Under the pieces are notes generated by a model. The model made no database searches, had not been told where the DNA came from, and worked only from the letters and a program-made list of their open reading frames with translations. Source: Luidia sarsii (taxonomy: Eukaryota; Echinodermata; Asteroidea; Paxillosida; Luidiidae). Taken from it: a stretch of DNA of 64,000 nt. Below are positions 39,240-49,928 of this stretch, piece by piece. The stretch covers positions 16,149,226-16,213,225 of the forward strand of contig OX465109.1 in the NCBI GenBank assembly GCA_949987565.1, read 5' to 3'. The stretch's first letter is position 1. The number at the start of each line of letters is the position of its first letter. Both the position numbers and the translations under genes were made by a program.

Positions 39240-40915
39240 GTGTCCCTTAGTAGCTTGTGTTATGTATCTTTGTCCAAGAAGGGTGTGTTGGCCTTCGTTT
39301 TGACTTCCATGTGATGGCCTTAATTTTCCATGTCGTCTTGTTTTCACCCTCCTTGGTTGGCACACATACGTGCACACCGCCAAAGTCACCAGTATCCTAC
39401 AATATAACTGCCATGGTTCCATATTTCTGAAGACCGGGTGCCTCTAGGAAATACTCTCCACAACCGAGGAACTGAAGTTCACCTGCATCTGAAATTCTGA
39501 CCTTGTAGATGTCGTGATGACAGAATATTGATGGATCATGGTGTGAGAAAAATTGTTGTCTTTTCCAAAGCTTCGAGTACCTCCAGTTACTTTTTTTTTT
39601 TTATGGTGGACTTTTGATTGTGTCAGATTAGATTTGTTTTGCAGGCTTGTTTTGAACTGAAGGAATAATGTGTAGATGATGGGCGCACATTAAAGAAAAT
39701 AAAATTGTTTCTCATTCATGGTCTGGAATCACATTCCTTATTTTCTGTTTTGGATTTGCTCCTGTGAATAATGTTTGATTATTATTGTAAAAACCTCAGG
39801 AACTTGTTTCACATGTGAAAGAGAACGTGAAAGTGGAAAGGTCCGAGACATACTTGATTTGAAATTTGAAATTCAATCGGAAAAATCGTAGTGGATTATT
39901 TTGAATGTGTGAATATTGCTTTGCTTTTTGGAATGGCTTTGTTTTTGAAAGTATTCAAATGCCTTCTTACTTTTTACAATGTTTCGCTTAACGCTCCAAT
40001 TCAAAAGCCAGAGTTGGTGCGGAAAAGCCACGCTCATCTGAAAATGTAGCAATTTAATTTTTAGGTTGCACTTTTGTTTGTCTGTATGCTCTCATCAAAA
40101 TGAGAAATCTGAAAATTATGACATTAAATCATCTTTTGTATCCATTTTTTTTTTATATTTTTGGGCTTCAAACAGTCTATGGAGGTTTTTCAGTCACGTG
40201 CTTTTTGCCGGTCAGCGTTCAATTCACGTGGAACGTGCACGCCTTTGAGTCATCAAATGTCCAATGGAAATACTCTGATTTGATATTTGCCTGCGCTTCC
40301 GCGGATTTGGACCGCTCCTGCGGTCAGGTCAAACATCATGTGAAAAACGCTCTATATGGTTTAAATGTAGTTTTCTTTGTTCCAGCGGTCAAGGGCAGCT
40401 GCTTCCCATGCTCTGACTATTAAAGCATGATATGAATTTGAAAAAAAAATCATGTGCATGTCTCTTTGTTGTGTCGTCCAATAGAGTGTAACTGTTTTCC
40501 ATGCGTTTATGCGAAGTGAAGGAGCTCAAAATTTCGATTTCTTAGACAAAAACTCCTGAATTTTACGAGAAACAACCTTTTTTGAGGTTTGGGCAACTTT
40601 CTGGTTTAGAAATTTCATGATTGCAAAACTGTATTTAAATCTTTCTGCTATGGCAATTAGCAAATTTGATTTTCCATTAATGCTATTTATTGCTAAGTTG
40701 TGTGTCACGAAAGTTGTAATAAATAACTATTTTCATAAATGCAACCCAATAATAATCTCATCTGTCATTTTTTTTCTGTCTACGTTACAATTGCCTCTTG
40801 AAAATGATCAAAATTTTATGATTAAATTATGATAAGTTTTATTGGCTATTGATTGCACCTTAGAAGCATATAATATAGCACTTTAAAAAGGCTGTATTAG
40901 ACCAATCACTATTAT
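39240..40915. other. Intergenic, nothing recognised
   Basis: AT-rich; AATAAA at ~39700 could be a polyadenylation signal of an unseen transcript, but no exon is supported nearby. Confidence 0.45.
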
Positions 40916-40924
40916 TTTGTTATT

Positions 40925-41085
40925 TTGATATACAAAAATGTTTCCAACTTGCTTACTGACTAAAATTACCAAAATGCAAATCTTAAAATTTAGTGGGCCT
41001 GACGTTTCGATCTTAGCAGGACTTCTCTCTGCCTTTGAGAAAGGTCCTGTTAGGATCGAAACGTACTAAATTTTAAGATTTTATT
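40925..41085. mobile_element. Family A element with target-site duplication
   Basis: GATATACAAAAATGTTTCC start, arms GGGCCTGACGTTTCGATC / GGATCGAAACGTACTAAA. ATTTTGTTATTTT before and ATTTTATTATTTA after form an approximate duplication. Confidence 0.75.
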
Positions 41086-41397
41086 ATTTACTCAGAATCA
41101 ACAAATTATCAATACATTTTCCACCGTCAGACCCGGGTTACCCAAAAGTTTTTTTTTTCTGATTGATGTTTTTAATTTCATTTATTTGTCAACTATACTA
41201 TTGGTATTAGTAAATAATAACCAAATATTCCAGTTTTTGGTTCCCAAAAAGTTGCTTGTTGCAAGAGATAAACAGCAGTCGGTTTTTCAATTTATTTCAA
41301 TGTTTTTTTGAACGATCAAAAGCAAAACAAAAATGTTAAAAAAAGAAAACAATCACAGGTACTTCATTTAAAGCCAAGTTATGACCAAATGAGATTT

Positions 41398-41548
41398 GAA
41401 GGTTTGCATGGTGAGAATATCAGGATAAATAGGTTTGCGGAGACACCATGTAAATTCTCTTTTGTGAGTAAGTGTGGTTCTGAAAAGAACCACACTTACT
41501 CACAAAAGAGAATTTACATGGTGTCTCCGCAAACTTATTTATCCCAAG
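41398..41548. mobile_element. Family B perfect hairpin
   Basis: GGTTTGCGGAGACACCATGT…GTGTGGTTC / GAACCACAC…ACATGGTGTCTCCGCAAAC, with about 50 paired bases per arm around TGAAAA. It lies ~300 bp upstream of the kelch gene's candidate start. Confidence 0.85.
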
Positions 41549-41732
41549 TTATGACCACCCAAAATGTGCCCGGCAAGTCGTGTAATCATTGTGATAAATT
41601 GTCTGTTTTGAACCAGCAGAACAATACGACATTGGAAGCCATCCATTCAACTCGAGTGAATAAACAGACGTGATGATGCTCAGTGTTTGATGGAGGCCCT
41701 AGATGGACCTCCTTTTGTGATTTGACTTTTGA

Positions 41733-41848
41733 CCAATCACAAAAGCCCCTCCCAGTACTTTTCCCCAAAAAATTCCGCATGACTCATTTCGTCGAGCGCC
41801 CTCTCTTGGGGGGAATGGGATCAAGCACTGACAGAAAAACAAGACAAA
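41733..41848 (+). promoter_or_regulatory. Candidate promoter/5' UTR of the kelch gene
   Basis: Just upstream of the ATG at 41849 are a CCAAT box (41733–41737), a GCCCCTCCC Sp1/KLF-like site (~41745) and a TGACTCAT AP-1-like site (41780–41787). No TATA box is seen. The function is inferred from position and motif clustering only. Confidence 0.4.
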
Positions 41849-41890
41849 ATGGCCGCACGTAATGGTCGTGGTAACGGGGACGCCGTCACG
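41849..41890 (+). CDS. Candidate first coding exon of the kelch gene
   Basis: ATG in a good context (GACAAAATGG) opens 14 codons, MAARNGRGNGDAVT, ending at a strong donor CACG|GTGAGT. It leaves phase 0, but the next recognised exon (49678) enters at phase 1, so the two cannot join directly. A weaker donor inside it (GTG|GTAACG, exon end 41870) would fit the phase. Otherwise an exon in 41.9–49.6 kb is missing, or this exon belongs to a different transcript. Confidence 0.45.
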
Positions 41891-42139
41891 GTGAGTAACT
41901 GATTAACCGTCTCATTCTCGTCTTGGCTTTGGTTCAAATTCGATGTGAAGTAGTGACGAAAGTACTGGCATTTGGGCAGTGAACGTCAGAAATGGTAACC
42001 ATTGGTGCTTGGTGGGTAGGCCCAGTGAAGAGACCCTCCATTCCAGACTTGTCTCGTTGTTTTGAATTGAACGCCAGTGGTTTGCAATGCAAACAGCAAA
42101 ATGTACGACTACGAAATACCATGGAGGAATTATTCCTCC

Positions 42140-42265
42140 ATGGAAATACATAGTCCGACTCCGAGTAACTTGGACCCAACAAGTCACCCTTTTTTTTATA
42201 GAATTTTGAAATTTTGAGATAAAAAAGGGTGACTTTTCAGGTCCAAGTTACTCGGACTACGAAAC
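42140..42265. repeat. Foldback repeat (family F), copy 1
   Basis: CCGAGTAACTTGGACCCAAC and AAGTCACCCTTTTTTTTAT … ATAAAAAAGGGTGACTT and GGTCCAAGTTACTCGG form an inverted pair. A half copy starts at ~42381 (GTCCGAGTAACTTGGACC). Confidence 0.8.
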
Positions 42266-43077
42266 ACACTGCACTACACTACACTCTACCATATTCCTCC
42301 ATGACTCTACAGACTGACTTACTGACATGCTGACTGTACAATGTACATCACTAGACACTTCATGTACATCACTCAGTACTAGTCCGAGTAACTTGGACCA
42401 TTACAATCGCCCTTTTTAAAAAATTTGAGATTTCGGGCGATGTAGGGTATAGCATGTACGTACAGTACATTGTATGTCTGGGTACCGGGGGTACAGTCTA
42501 ACTCTAAGGGGCTCTGTGAGTGTGCGCGCGCATACACGCGTTGAGCCCCGGCGACTGTTTCCTGAAAAGCGCAAAGCAATGTCCGGACATCGCGCGCTGC
42601 ATGCTGATTGCTGTGAACCGAATTTTTGAGACTCATGCAATCAGCTTGCAGCGGCACGCGATAAGATGCACGCATTGTACTTGCAGTGTTGCAGTTTGCC
42701 GTCCAGTCACCAAGGGAATCTCCACTGATTTCTCGGAAACTACCCACTCAACGTTCCGACCCAAAATATGTTTTGTTGCTGGTAAAATTAATAGGCCTAC
42801 AGTATTACTAATAGACGAAAACTCTGTGTGCGTTTCGTTTCTGAACTCCATCTGGGTTTTAGAGAAATACTGCGAGTTTGTCTACATCCATGATGCTTTG
42901 CGAACATCGAAAAGGTTTATTGACTTTTTTGTTTGGGGAGTGTAAAATGTGGGCGTGGTCAGAAATATTGGGAGGGTGTACATACAGTATCTCAGGAACC
43001 ATTGTTACTAATGTTAGTCTTCAATTTTGCATAATTTGTTTGTTTTCGATACGTGTACATTGTAGTCTGAGTAAGGC

Positions 43078-43226
43078 ACCGAGTAACTTGGACCCGACAA
43101 GTCACCCTTTTTTTATCGAAATTTGGAATTCGGAGGGTCGGGTGACTGTAAGCCCGACCCTCCAAATTCCAAAATTCAATAGTAAAAAAAATGGGTGACT
43201 TGTCGGGTCCAAGTTACTCGCACTAC
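43078..43226. repeat. Foldback repeat (family F), copy 2
   Basis: CCGAGTAACTTGGACCCGAC / GTCGGGTCCAAGTTACTCG arms with an inner second palindrome GGAGGGTCGGG…CCCGACCCTCC. Confidence 0.82.
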
Positions 43227-43384
43227 ATACAGTGTTGAAAAACTGTACGATGTTCTAAATTTAATTGTGAGCCAAATCTGGGTTGCTCACCAAGTCCATG
43301 GGACCCATGGTTGAGTTCATATGGAAATGACCCAGTGACATTGAGTGAGAAAATGGTTGCTGTCACTGTTGCATGCATTGGTTA

Positions 43385-43715
43385 TGTTGCAAACTGCTCT
43401 GCCTTTGAGAAAGGTCCTGCTGTTTAGGCCCACTAAATTTTAAGTGAACTTGTATAAATTCTTAAAATTTAGTGGGTCTGACGTTTCGATCCTAGCAGGA
43501 CCTTTCTCAAAGGCAGAGTGACAAGGACAACACAGATACATGTACACGAAGGAAGGGGGAAGAGAGTGAATAGGACGCAGATGAGAAACAAAGGACAAAG
43601 AGTGAAGCTGGTAGAGTGAGATCAAAGGGAAGGGCAAGGAGTAGGGTAGGGATTAGTGAGAAGAGGGGGAAAGATCAAAGAGAGAAGTGTGAAGGAGTGA
43701 ACACAAAAGAAGGAT
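43385..43715. mobile_element. Family A / Penelope-like 3' region, longer copy
   Basis: An inverted arm pair at 43400–43520, then GGAAGGGGGAAGAGAGTGAA … AGGGTAGGGATTAG matching 9300–9420. On the reverse strand this is the 3' UTR-like segment also seen upstream of the arms at 45710 and 53330. Confidence 0.7.
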
Positions 43716-44194
43716 TATCAGAAAGCTGCATGGTGTTAGTCATTACCCTCCTGGATGTTGAGACCATGTGGTTGAATAGTCCGAAGACGCTTCATCCACA
43801 TTTTCTCACGGCTTAGACGGACAGCATTACTACGCTGACCAAGGGGGAATATATATTGGGGGGATCACAAAGGAGACATGTCCAACTGTCATTAGATTTA
43901 GACTACCATGCCACTGTAGTTTCTGTAAACCCTGGCGTCACACCTCAAATGTAGTTTGTTATTCTGTGGACCAGTAAACATTCCTAGGCCTATTCCTATT
44001 TTTTTGAGGAATCATTCCTCTTGTTTCAAATGGTAAACATGTACTATCCCTTTTTGCAAGCTCTTGACAACAGATTCAGATTTGTGGCTTGGAAATACAC
44101 ATAATATTCCGATGCAATTTGCTGTATGATTCCTCTATTTAGCAGCAGCATTCATAATTTCCTCTGAGATAGGTTGGTAGCTATGCTAAGACTA

Positions 44195-44275
44195 GTCGAA
44201 GGTTTTCAGTGACACCATGTAGCGCTTCTCTTTCAAGGAGAAGTGTGGCTCTGAAAAGAACCACACCATTCCTAA
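44195..44275. mobile_element. Family B fragment
   Basis: GAAGGTTTTCAGTGACACCATGTAGCGCTTCTCTTTCAAGGAG and GTGTGGCTCTGAAAAGAACCACAC. 43716–44194 and 44276–45160 around it show no recognised feature. Confidence 0.65.
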
Positions 44276-45164
44276 GCCTGATTGAGATTTGCATTTTGGG
44301 TAAGTTTAGTCAGTATGAGTAACTACTGGCAGTTTGCAACATTGTTGTATACATGTGTTACACTTTGTAGATTGAACAAATTTGTCAACATGAATGGTAT
44401 AATATAGGCCTACTGAAAAAATTGACAGAACGTTTCATTAATTTTTACAATATTACATTTTAGGAAAGCTGAATGGTTTCATATGTGACCCGCTCTATAA
44501 AAAGGGGTATTATGTCGTGATATGCTATAACGCACACGGGGCTATTCAATTGCAGAGAAGGTGAACAATCATCCCATGGGCGATTGTCTGTTTTCTTGTT
44601 ATTTGTGTTCTATGATATCCATAGTTTAATTAAAAGTTGACAGGAATGACAAAATTGATGAATACAGGTGAAACAAAACGTGTTTTTGTATCCATGGTTT
44701 GTGTCTTTTGTTTCACTGACACAATGTTTAACGTACTTTATCTCTAAAATGCACTTTCCATAATTTGGAAAATATGAAATATGCAAAAATCAATATATCT
44801 CAAGAACGGAAAATGCTACAGGGTTAAAACAAACACCAAATGAAAGCTTATGAAAAGGAAAACCTAGCTATGTATAAAACTTTTTTCCCAATCTGCAACA
44901 TAATACCTCTTTTTACACTTACAGAGCCGGTCACATATAAGTGGGGACACCGGAATGTCCCAATTTGAACCCCTGATTTATGGAATTACCCACGCATAGC
45001 TGCAAACTGCTGTATTCCTGTTTTTGTTTTTAAATGTATCACTTTTTACAAGCTCTTGACAATAGATTCCGATTTTTAGCTTGAAAATACACATGTACCG
45101 GTATGTATTGTATTCCTATATTACAGTTTGCTCTGTGATTCCTCTTTTTTCAAAAGTTAGAGGG

Positions 45165-45345
45165 CCTGACATTTTGATCCTAGCAGGATCTTTCTCAAGC
45201 TCTTAGCAGCAAGAAAGGTGTGGTGAGTTACAGTGTATAGGGTTGGCAGCTACATGTACATGTGCCCATGTACATGTACATGTACATGTACTACTGGTAA
45301 TCCAAACACATACATACATGTACAGATACACGTGTAATTGTGTAT
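45165..45345. repeat. Family A arm fragment and TACATG tract
   Basis: GGCCTGACATTTTGATCCTAGCAGGATC at 45165, then GTACATGTACATGTACATG around 45255–45290. Confidence 0.65.
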
Positions 45346-45714
45346 ACACTTAGTGTACCGGTACATCTAAAGCTCTGACCATTATTTATACATCATAGAC
45401 TTACAAGTACCCTATTTACTGTACACACAAATGTACGTTGACATGACCTTGGAGTTACATGTACCAGCTCTTTTCACAGCCAAAAATACTCTTTCTGGAA
45501 AGAGATGAGTGACTGCAAACTTTTACACTCAACTTACTCCGAAGCTGGTGAGATGCCGCTTGGGATACATGTACTATACATGTAGTAGATGCAAATTCAT
45601 CCCCCAAATTGTGATTTTGTTCAGACTTTTGAGAAAACTGTGAGCTAGACAGGAAGGGATCATTTCGACGGTGTGTTCAAGAAGTGACGAATCCGTCCAA
45701 AAACCTCTTATCTT

Positions 45715-46020
45715 CCCAGTGGCTGTCCCCTCCCTCCCATCCCTTTGATCTTCCCCACCCTTTTGTTTGTTTTCCCTAATCTCCCCTCCCTTGGTGTACA
45801 TGTACATGTACATCTGCTTCCCACTGAGCGCTGTCTTCCCTTCTGTCCTTCCTCTGTCATGTGTGTCAGGGCTTTCCTTCCCCTGACTCTGTGTATAGTC
45901 CTTGTCACTTTGCCTTTGATAAAGGTCCTGCTAGAATCGAAACATCAGTCCCTCTAACTTTTGAGATTTGTGTATTGCAAGTCATTTTAGTCAGTGAGCA
46001 GTTTGCAATGTAGTTTTTGT
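45715..46020. mobile_element. Penelope-like 3' region with family A arm
   Basis: C/T-rich segment (CCTTTTGTTTGTTTTCCC, TTGGTGTACATGTAC) followed by CTTTGATAAAGGTCCTGCTAGAATCGAAAC and the tail CAGTGAGCAGTTTGCAA, the same order as 53340–53650. The endonuclease-coding part is absent here. 46021–46900 shows nothing recognisable. Confidence 0.72.
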
Positions 46021-46919
46021 ACTATATTTTTTTTATAATCTGATTGCATTTGATGTCCTTAACAGTAACACCCTCGCAAAGTTTCATGTTCGAAAATGAT
46101 GTATTTCCTACATTTTTGGTAAATTGAAATTCGGGGAATCGGCTGTGATAGTGGATTAGTGTTTTCACAAAGTGGCGAATACGCACAGCCACACTGTGTG
46201 TGTCAAATACCAGAACGTGCCCAGTGTGTGGTGATTATGGGGCGATCTGCATTTTCAGAAAGTGGCGAAGAATATGTGGACACTGCACAGCTTGTGGCAA
46301 AAACAGGGAAATATTAACTTTTCGTTTTCACCAAAATGACAAATCTGTTGTATAGGGCTCCGTTATTATCCGAGTGAAATCGCATAAATATGTGTCTGGC
46401 AATGCCATTCAAGTATCCTTTCGTCTCATTGTTACAGTATTTACAATTGGGCGAAACAGCAGTTTCAAAAAGGGACAAACTTTAAACATAGTTTTCTTAA
46501 AAGTATGTTTTGCGTGTGTGAGCGCAAATTTGTCACTTTGTGAGAGAGAAAAAACGCCGACGATTTGTGTGGGGAAAACAAAATCTGTCATGATTTTTGG
46601 AGCTATCTTCCAAACAGGGAATTGCATTCAGTGTAAGTAACAGTACACATAATGTCCTACTCTATTTGCATAAATTTACTGCAGACCTGTCTCTTTGAGT
46701 TACCAAATCAATCAATTGTGCTCAGAATGCAGATATGGCTCTGACAGGCTACTGCCCACCCCTACTGTGGCTATTTGCTTTAGGCACTATAACCCTTTTA
46801 TAACCTGGTCTAATTCTCCTTAATGGACCTCTTCTGAATGCCGGCTCTATTGACATAGTGATCTATTCAAACTTACTTGTCATTTTTAATGCATGCTGAA
46901 ATGCAAATGTACCACAGTG

Positions 46920-47345
46920 TGCATGTCATGTACTTTACATGTACATGTACATGTGCATTACCCATAACTACGTTGTATTATTGCAATGTTAAATTTTTGT
47001 ACAGTACATTCTGGGTATTTACTGTATTGTATACGTGTGCATATTTTTGTACATACATGTAGATTGAATATGTGTGCACACATGTACAACTGTAGGCCTA
47101 CTGTACATGTACAAGTCCAAACTGCAAATGGGTGCATGGTTGTACATGCTTACAGTACTATGTACATGTGTACAGTACATGATACACATACAATGTACAT
47201 GTACATGTACATGTACATTAGCATACCCGGTATACACTGTACATGTTAGTTCATGTTTACCCATGTACACGCCGTACATGTACTGTACAGTATGTGAAAG
47301 TACTGCACGGTACATACCGGTACACATTGTACAAGTTCAAGTGTT
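46920..47345. repeat. TACATG-rich low-complexity region
   Basis: Dense GTACATGTACATG and TACAGTACATG strings, partly (ACATGT)n. Each unit is itself palindromic. Confidence 0.85.
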
Positions 47346-47414
47346 GTAGGACTTTTACCCGGGTGTATTGTGTATTGTATAAGTTAACATGTTTGTACGT
47401 AAGATTTCAACATG

Positions 47415-47513
47415 AGGATTCTATCATGACCATCTACAAACTGTGTAAATTAGAAGGAAATCTGTGGACATCAATGTTTTCCGATCTTCTCAATGTTGTA
47501 TTGGGCCTTTAAT
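47415..47513 (-). mobile_element. Partial family E-like MITE (inverted relative of 34662)
   Basis: GAGGATTCTATCATGACCATC … AATGTTGTATTGGGCCTTTA is the reverse complement of the left ~100 bp of the element at 34662. 47514–48235 shows nothing recognisable. Confidence 0.7.
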
Positions 47514-48242
47514 AAAGCACTGAGTGATATCAGAGAATAATGCAAGCTCACTCATTCTTTGGATTGATTTCCCTGGCACTTTGCACCTTGTAAATGTACT
47601 GTGCAATGTGCATGCACATACTCGGTATGCATTATTTGAACTATCAACAAACATCAAGTGCCAATGCTGCATACTGTACACATGCTGTGCAGTATGACAT
47701 CCTTCATTAAAACCTGTCAGTGCATTCACTAGCTGCCAACCCCACACTGGTTGTGCACGCAATGTGCACGCAATGTGCATGCTTGTGTTTGGTTTGTGCT
47801 CTGTGTTGTGTTGACTCAGGGCTGTGGGAGTAAGATGAATACCCTACCTACATGTAGATGTGCTAGCCATTGATTAGCAAGGCTTTTGTTTGCCTCTTAC
47901 CATGGCAACAATCTCGCTGACCATTCAGACCTGCCCTGATGACTGATGTACAGTACAATACACAAACCTGTACACTGGACATGCAGTTCTTAAGTACGTG
48001 TGCATGTACAGCATAATGTTAAAGGTTATAGATGGTTGTGAGTGACATGCTGTACATGGTTACATGTACTGTACTGTATGCATGGTACAGTATGTGTGCG
48101 GTACTCTATGCCTGTACCACCCGTACATGTTCATGTACATGTACATGTACTGTATGGTATTTTTCGGAATATGCCGCGGTTTACCACTTTGATTTTGCCC
48201 AATTAAAAGTTTACTGCGGCTTAGGCCTATACAGTCCATGAA

Positions 48243-48455
48243 CAGTGGAACGTCGCTGTAACGAATGTCCTGGGATGCACGAAATTTGTTCGGTATACAT
48301 GTACATGTGTACATGTACATGTACATGTACATGTACTGTAGTGGTCTTTCGTTATACATGTAGCAATTGCCACTGCATTTCCAAAGACATGTTCTTTAAT
48401 TAAAGCTGAATGTTCAGTGTATCGGCGTTTGTTATAGTGACGTTCCATTGTACAT
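48243..48455. mobile_element. pogo/Tigger-like MITE invaded by TACATG repeats
   Basis: CAGTGGAACGTCGCTGTAACG left and GTTATAGTGACGTTCCATTG right TIRs, with an expanded (TACATG)n tract at ~48295–48340 inside. Confidence 0.72.
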
Positions 48456-48740
48456 GTACATGTACACGTACATGTACGTAGGCCTATACCGCCCGGGCAG
48501 CTTATATTCCATAAATTATGGTACAATGTACATACCAGTATGTACATGTACATGTACTGTACATTCACATGCACATGCACATGTACATGTACATGCACAT
48601 GTATGTACAGTACATGTACATGAACATGAACATGCACATGTATACATGTACAGTGTATGTACAGTACATGTACATGCACATTCACATGTACATGTACATG
48701 TATACTTACATTTACATGTGCATGCACATGTCAACTTACA
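48445..48740. repeat. TACATG/ACATGC tract
   Basis: GTACATGTACATGTAC and ATGCACATGTACATG strings over 300 bp of kelch gene intron 1. Confidence 0.88.
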
Positions 48741-48984
48741 GTGTCAAACTACAGTGTAACAGGGTGAGAGACCCAATGCGAACGCTGCTTAATTTACAAT
48801 GTAGACAACCCTCACCTGATCGAGTCTTTATTCTGTCTTTGCTGCTTGTTCTCTGTCAGGAAAGGAACTTGAGTACAAAATGACGTGATTTTTAGAAGAG
48901 ACCAAAGAACATGGCGGCCAAGGATGTCACGTGATGGTGGGCACGGCAATGGTCGCTAGATAACTGAGGGGCGGGGACCTCCCT

Positions 48985-49672
48985 CTCTTACCCTCTTCCA
49001 CCTGCTCCTCCTCCACCTGCTCCCGCTTCTCCTCCCTTTCCTCCTCCCTCTCCCCTCCTCCTTCTCCCCTTCTCATCCTCCTCCTCCTCTTCCTCCTCAT
49101 ATTTCCTCCTCCCTCTCCCCCCTTTCCTCCCTCTCCTCCCTTTCCTCCCTCTCCTCCCTCTCCCCCCTCTCCTCCCTCTCCTCCCTCTCCTCCCTCTCCT
49201 CCCTCTCCCCCCTCTCCTCCTCCTCCCCTTCTTCCTCCTCTCTCTTCCTCCTCTTCCTCCCTCTTCCCTCTCCTCGTCCTCCTCCTCTTACTCCCTTTCC
49301 TCCCTCCTCTTCCTCCTCCCCCTCCTCCCTCTCCTCCCTCTCCTCCCTCTCCACCTCTTCCTCCTCTTCCTCCCTCCTCCTCTTCCTCCTCTTACTCCTT
49401 TTCCTTCCTAATCTTCCTCCTCCCTCTCCTCCCTCTCCTCCCTCTCCTCCCTCTCCTCCCTCTCCTCCCTCTTCCTCCTCTTCCTCCCTCCTCCTCCTCT
49501 TCCTCTTACTCCTTTTCCTCCCCCTCTTCCCCCTCCTCTTCCCCCTCCCCCCCCTCCTCCCCCTCTCCTTCTCCTCTTCCTCCTACTCCATCTGCCCCAT
49601 CTTTTCTTGTCATCCTCTTCTACCACCTGCTCCTCCTCCTCCTGCTCCTCCTGCTCCTCCTCTTGCCCTGAC
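48985..49672. repeat. CTC/CTCCCT pyrimidine tract ending at kelch exon 2 acceptor
   Basis: Nearly pure pyrimidine TCCTCCCTC / CCTCTTCCTC for ~690 bp, running into the acceptor at 49675. Confidence 0.95.
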
Positions 49673-49677
49673 CATAG

Positions 49678-49928
49678 CCATGTGCGAGGCCGAGTCCTAC
49701 CTGTGGCGGAGCCTGTTCCCGGAGAGCCCCCGCCATCGGCCCTGCCAGCGCAGCAAGCAGGCGGGCTGCCGGGTCCGGGGCCAGATCTACCTGCACGGCG
49801 GCCGGGGCGGGCACCAGACTCTGCGCGACTTCTGGCGCTATGACGTGGCCAGCAACATCTGGGCCCGGCTGGATTGTGGGGGGGACACGCCCCCTCCCCT
49901 GCAGGAGCACACTATGGTGGCCCACAAG
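49678..49928 (+). CDS. Kelch gene exon 2 (blade 1)
   Basis: Acceptor TAG at 49675–49677 after a long CTC-rich tract, donor GTACGT at 49929; phase 1 in, 0 out, with an internal ATG at 49680 as possible start. It encodes [13 protein letters not shown]…[20 protein letters not shown]…HTMVAHK. Confidence 0.88.

Noticed and set aside
38389..39422. TKTQATK-type and ACVLVLV-type long frames
   Set aside because: A 21-bp stop-free tandem unit gives open frames on both strands; no start, domain or splice evidence.
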